Source: Candidatus Dormiibacterota bacterium (lineage in GTDB: Bacteria; Chloroflexota; Dormibacteria; Aeolococcales; Aeolococcaceae). Taken from it: DNA of 8,026 bases. Made by a program: the position numbers and the translations under genes. Positions 5,416 to 8,026 of the stretch are shown here, one piece after another. The notes beneath the pieces are model-generated. The model did not search any database. It had not been told where the DNA came from and saw only the letters and a program-made list of their open reading frames with translations. Numbering within the stretch: position 1 is the first letter of the stretch; each line of letters opens with the position of its first letter. The stretch covers positions 21,039-29,064 of the forward strand of contig PMYJ01000084.1 in NCBI GenBank assembly GCA_003170875.1, read 5' to 3'.

Positions 5416-8026
5416 TGACCGCCGAGCTCGTCTCCTTTGACCTCGAAACCACCGGGCTGTCGCCCAAGAGTGAGCGGGTCATCGAGATCGGCGCCGTCCG
5501 TTTCGGGCAGGACGGGGTGACGCTCCGCGAGCTCCAGCTCCTCGTCGACCCGGGCATCGCGGTGCCGCTCCCGGTTCAGCGGCTGACCGGTATCACCGGC
5601 GCCGATCTGGCCGGCCAGCCGTCGCCACTCGAGGCCATGGCCCAGCTCGCCGAGTTCTGTGAGGGTGCCGACCTGGTCGGCCACGGGACCGGATTCGACC
5701 TCGCCTTCTGCAGCCAGCTCCTCCCCGACACCTTTGGCCGGAGAGAGGCGATGGACACGCTCGAGCTCGGACGCATCCTGCTGCCGCTCGCGGGCAGCCA
5801 CAACCTCGGGGCTCTCGGCCGTCAGCTCGGGCTCCATCACGAGCGTCCCCACCGCGCCCTGAGCGACGCCCAGGCGACCGCGGAGCTCTTCCGGTGGCTG
5901 CTGGTGGAGGCCGCCTCGCTGCGGAGGACGACCTTCGCGGAGATGCACCGTGTCGCCGCCCAGGCGGGGACCTCCCTCGGGCATTTCTTCGACCTCGCCG
6001 CGGCCGAGCGGAGGAGCCACCCCGGGATGGAGGACCGACCGCACCCCGGGCGCGAGGGCCCTGCCACGGCGGCGGGCCCCGGACCGGTGGTGGCGGACCC
6101 CGGCGCGGAGGAAGCCGCCCGCGGCGAGCGCGAGGCGCTCCTCTTCGGGCCCCTCGCCGACGCCGCCGTGCGCCTCATCGGCCCCGGAGGCTCCCTCGCC
6201 GAGCGCCGCGGTTACGAGTATCGGGAGACTCAGGAGCAGATGGCACGGGCCGTGGCCCAGAGCCTGGAGCGCGGCGGACGCCTCCTCGTGGAGGCGGGAA
6301 CGGGGGTGGGGAAGACGCTCGGCTACCTGGCGCCGCTCGCCATCTGGATCGAGCGGGGCAGCGGTCGAGCGGTGGTCGCCACCCACACCATCACGCTCCA
6401 GGAGCAGCTCGCCACCCGGGAGCTGCCCGCGCTGCAGCCCCACCTTCCCCGACCCCTCGGCTGGGCGATGCTCAAGGGCCGCAGCCACTACATCAGCCTG
6501 CGCCGCTTCCAGCGCCACCTCCGCCGCGGCGACATCGGTCCGCGTGGGCCGGACCTCGACGTCATCAGGTTCAAGCTCAAGCTGCTGCGCTGGCTCGACC
6601 TGACCCGCACCGGAGACCGGGCGGAGCTGCACCTCGGAGCCTCCGAGCGCGAACTCTGGCGTGCCGTCGAATCGACCGGGGATGACTGCCTGGGCAGCGC
6701 CTGCGCCAACTGGGGCAATGGCGCGTGCCACATGGTGGCGGCGCGCCGGACCGCGGCGACAGCCGAGCTGGTGGTGACCAACCATGCCCTTCTGCTCAGC
6801 GACGAGCCCGCGGAGGGGCACCTGCTCGGCGACTACTCGGCCCTCGTCGTCGACGAGGCCCACCACCTGGAGGAGCAGGCCACCCAGGCGGGCGGCCACC
6901 GACTCCGGAGCGCGGATGTCCTCCGGGCCCTCGATCACCTCCCCGAGGTCCTGGACCCGGGCCTGGCCAGTGCCCTCGAGGCCTGCCGCGACGCCGCCAA
7001 CCGGCTCTTCGGCGAGGCCAAGGGCCTGCTCGCCGAGCGCCTCGGCGGGGGAGGCGGAGCGCCGACCGGGAGCCTCAGCGTCACCGACGACCTGCTCAGC
7101 GAGCCGCGGATGCAGCCCCTGGCGCGGAACGCCCGCCACGCCATCACGGTCCTCCGCCGGGCTGCTGAGGCTCTCCGCGCGGCGGGCCCGGCGAGCCTCG
7201 AGACCGACCTCCTCCCGCAGCCGGATCGAGAGCAGGAGGAGCTGGCGTTGGCGGCGTCCGCCCTCGAGGGATCGGCCAGCGCCATCGACGACGTGCTCCT
7301 CCACCGGCGGGAGGGACACGTCGCCTGGATGGAGCTGCGGGCCGAGCAGGCGGAGTTGCGCGACGCGCCGGTGGCGGCGGGAACCGCCCTCGGTGAGGGT
7401 CTCCTGGACGCGGCGCGCACCGTGGTCCTGACCTCGGCCACGCTCGCCATCGCCGGCGATTTCGGCTTTGTCCGGGAGCGCCTCGGGCTGGGGGCACGAA
7501 CCGAGGAGCTGGCGCTGCCGTCACCGTTCGACTACCTCACCCAGGCCCTCTGCATCGTCGTCACCGACATCCCTCCCTACGACGATCCCGAGTACGAGCA
7601 GGCGCTGGCGGCCATCACCGCCGGCATCGGGCGCCGGCTGGGGGGCCGCACCCTCGGCCTCTTCACGGGGTACGGGGCGCTCCGCCGCGTCCGCGACCTG
7701 GTCGGCCGGCGGCTTGCGGGCAGCCAGATCTCCGTCGTCGCCCAGGGCCTCGACGGGACCCGGCGCCAGCTCCTGGCCTCCTTCGTCGAGAATCCCCGCA
7801 CGGTGCTGCTCGGCACCAGCACCTTCTGGGAGGGGATCGACGTCCCCGGCGACGCCCTCCAGTGCGTGATCATCGCCAAGCTCCCCTTCGCCGTCCCCAC
7901 CGACCCGCTCGTCCGCGCTCGCACCGCCGAGTTGCGCGATCCGTTCGGGAGCTACGTGCTCCCCGAAGCGGTCATCCGCCTGCGCCAGGGATTCGGCCGT
8001 CTGATCCGCTCGGGCACCGATCGGGG
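5415..8026 (+). CDS. dinG: DnaQ-type 3'-5' exonuclease fused to DinG/XPD-family helicase (3' end cut off)
   Basis: The frame is open for 870 codons from the ATG at 5415 (in TGATG with the plsC stop) to the window edge. Residues 1-165 form a DEDDh exonuclease: FDLETTG at 8-14 (Asp9, Glu11), GHGTGFDLAFC with Asp95, and HRALSDA with His146 and Asp151. A proline/glycine/alanine-rich linker (about 190-250) leads to a superfamily 2 helicase: ETQEQM Q-type motif near 275, Walker A EAGTGVGKT at 293-301, motif Ia THTITLQEQL, LKGRSHYISLRRF, cysteines 425, 430 and 438, TNHALLLSD, DEAH at 480-483, TSAT at 673-676, GTSTFWEGIDVPG from 800, and motif VI QGFGRLIRS from 858. Only about 60-90 residues should be missing; Bacillus DinG is about 930. 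It probably unwinds or degrades DNA in repair. The first Fe-S cysteine seems to be Ser361, so helicase activity is uncertain: in Staphylococcus aureus the fused DinG lacks the cluster and works as a nuclease. Motif VI is complete at the window end. Confidence 0.94.
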   Translation, partial: MTAELVSFDLETTGLSPKSERVIEIGAVRFGQDGVTLRELQLLVDPGIAVPLPVQRLTGITGADLAGQPSPLEAMAQLAEFCEGADLVGHGTGFDLAFCSQLLPDTFGRREAMDTLELGRILLPLAGSHNLGALGRQLGLHHERPHRALSDAQATAELFRWLLVEAASLRRTTFAEMHRVAAQAGTSLGHFFDLAAAERRSHPGMEDRPHPGREGPATAAGPGPVVADPGAEEAARGEREALLFGPLADAAVRLIGPGGSLAERRGYEYRETQEQMARAVAQSLERGGRLLVEAGTGVGKTLGYLAPLAIWIERGSGRAVVATHTITLQEQLATRELPALQPHLPRPLGWAMLKGRSHYISLRRFQRHLRRGDIGPRGPDLDVIRFKLKLLRWLDLTRTGDRAELHLGASERELWRAVESTGDDCLGSACANWGNGACHMVAARRTAATAELVVTNHALLLSDEPAEGHLLGDYSALVVDEAHHLEEQATQAGGHRLRSADVLRALDHLPEVLDPGLASALEACRDAANRLFGEAKGLLAERLGGGGGAPTGSLSVTDDLLSEPRMQPLARNARHAITVLRRAAEALRAAGPASLETDLLPQPDREQEELALAASALEGSASAIDDVLLHRREGHVAWMELRAEQAELRDAPVAAGTALGEGLLDAARTVVLTSATLAIAGDFGFVRERLGLGARTEELALPSPFDYLTQALCIVVTDIPPYDDPEYEQALAAITAGIGRRLGGRTLGLFTGYGALRRVRDLVGRRLAGSQISVVAQGLDGTRRQLLASFVENPRTVLLGTSTFWEGIDVPGDALQCVIIAKLPFAVPTDPLVRARTAELRDPFGSYVLPEAVIRLRQGFGRLIRSGTDR

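Noticed and set aside
5385..7319. 644-codon open frame on the - strand opposite dinG
   Set aside because: The + strand frame contains ordered exonuclease and helicase motifs; the antisense product has none. Stop codons are simply rare at this GC content.
1..8026. A defence system, mobile element, CRISPR array or biosynthetic cluster
   Set aside because: Every gene belongs to a core family, base composition looks even throughout, and no terminal inverted repeats, integrase, transposase or spaced repeats were seen.

Overview
This is an ordinary, gene-dense chromosomal core region of a very high-GC bacterium. All seven genes are on the + strand, the only non-coding stretch is 99 bp, and I see no mobile element, CRISPR array, tRNA or rRNA. 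The gene families (RecN, ScpA, ScpB, RsuA/RluB-type pseudouridine synthase, CMP kinase, PlsC-type acyltransferase, exonuclease-DinG fusion) and their order suggest a high-GC member of the Terrabacteria, such as Actinomycetota or the Chloroflexota/Dormibacterota side. scpA-scpB-rluB-cmk adjacency is common in Gram-positive lineages, cmk-plsC adjacency is known from Firmicutes and relatives, and DinG with an N-terminal DnaQ domain is typical of Firmicutes-like DinG. The lineage is inference; the sequence alone does not fix it.

Layout: bases 1-1631 hold recN with its first roughly 30 codons cut off by the window edge. A 99-bp gap follows, holding a possible leaderless promoter. From 1731 six genes run without any gap: scpA (1731-2471), scpB (2464-3315), an rluB-type gene (3315-4049), cmk (4046-4708), a plsC-type acyltransferase (4705-5415), and a long dnaQ-dinG fusion (5415 to beyond the window end). 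The five junctions overlap by 8, 1, 4, 4 and 1 bases (GTG inside the scpA end, TGATG, ATGA, GTGA, TGATG), and strong Shine-Dalgarno sequences are mostly missing, so translation is probably coupled along one transcript. The dinG reading frame is open for 870 codons up to the window edge.

How the genes work together: ScpA and ScpB are the kleisin and winged-helix partners of SMC in chromosome condensation and segregation. RecN is an SMC-like double-strand-break repair ATPase, and DinG is a repair-type superfamily 2 helicase/nuclease. Between them sit housekeeping genes for 23S rRNA modification (RluB type), pyrimidine nucleotide recycling (CMP kinase) and phospholipid synthesis (PlsC type). This is a growth/housekeeping operon, not a defence or accessory island.

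I did not find a clearly new system. The points most worth a second look are at residue level: (1) the first of the four iron-sulfur cysteines of DinG appears to be serine while the other three remain; (2) CMP kinase has a shortened LID loop that lacks a normally conserved arginine; (3) ScpB carries an acidic N-terminal extension of about 80-85 residues with a four-fold heptad repeat; (4) a TACCAT box lies 8 bases before the scpA ATG, as expected for a leaderless transcript.
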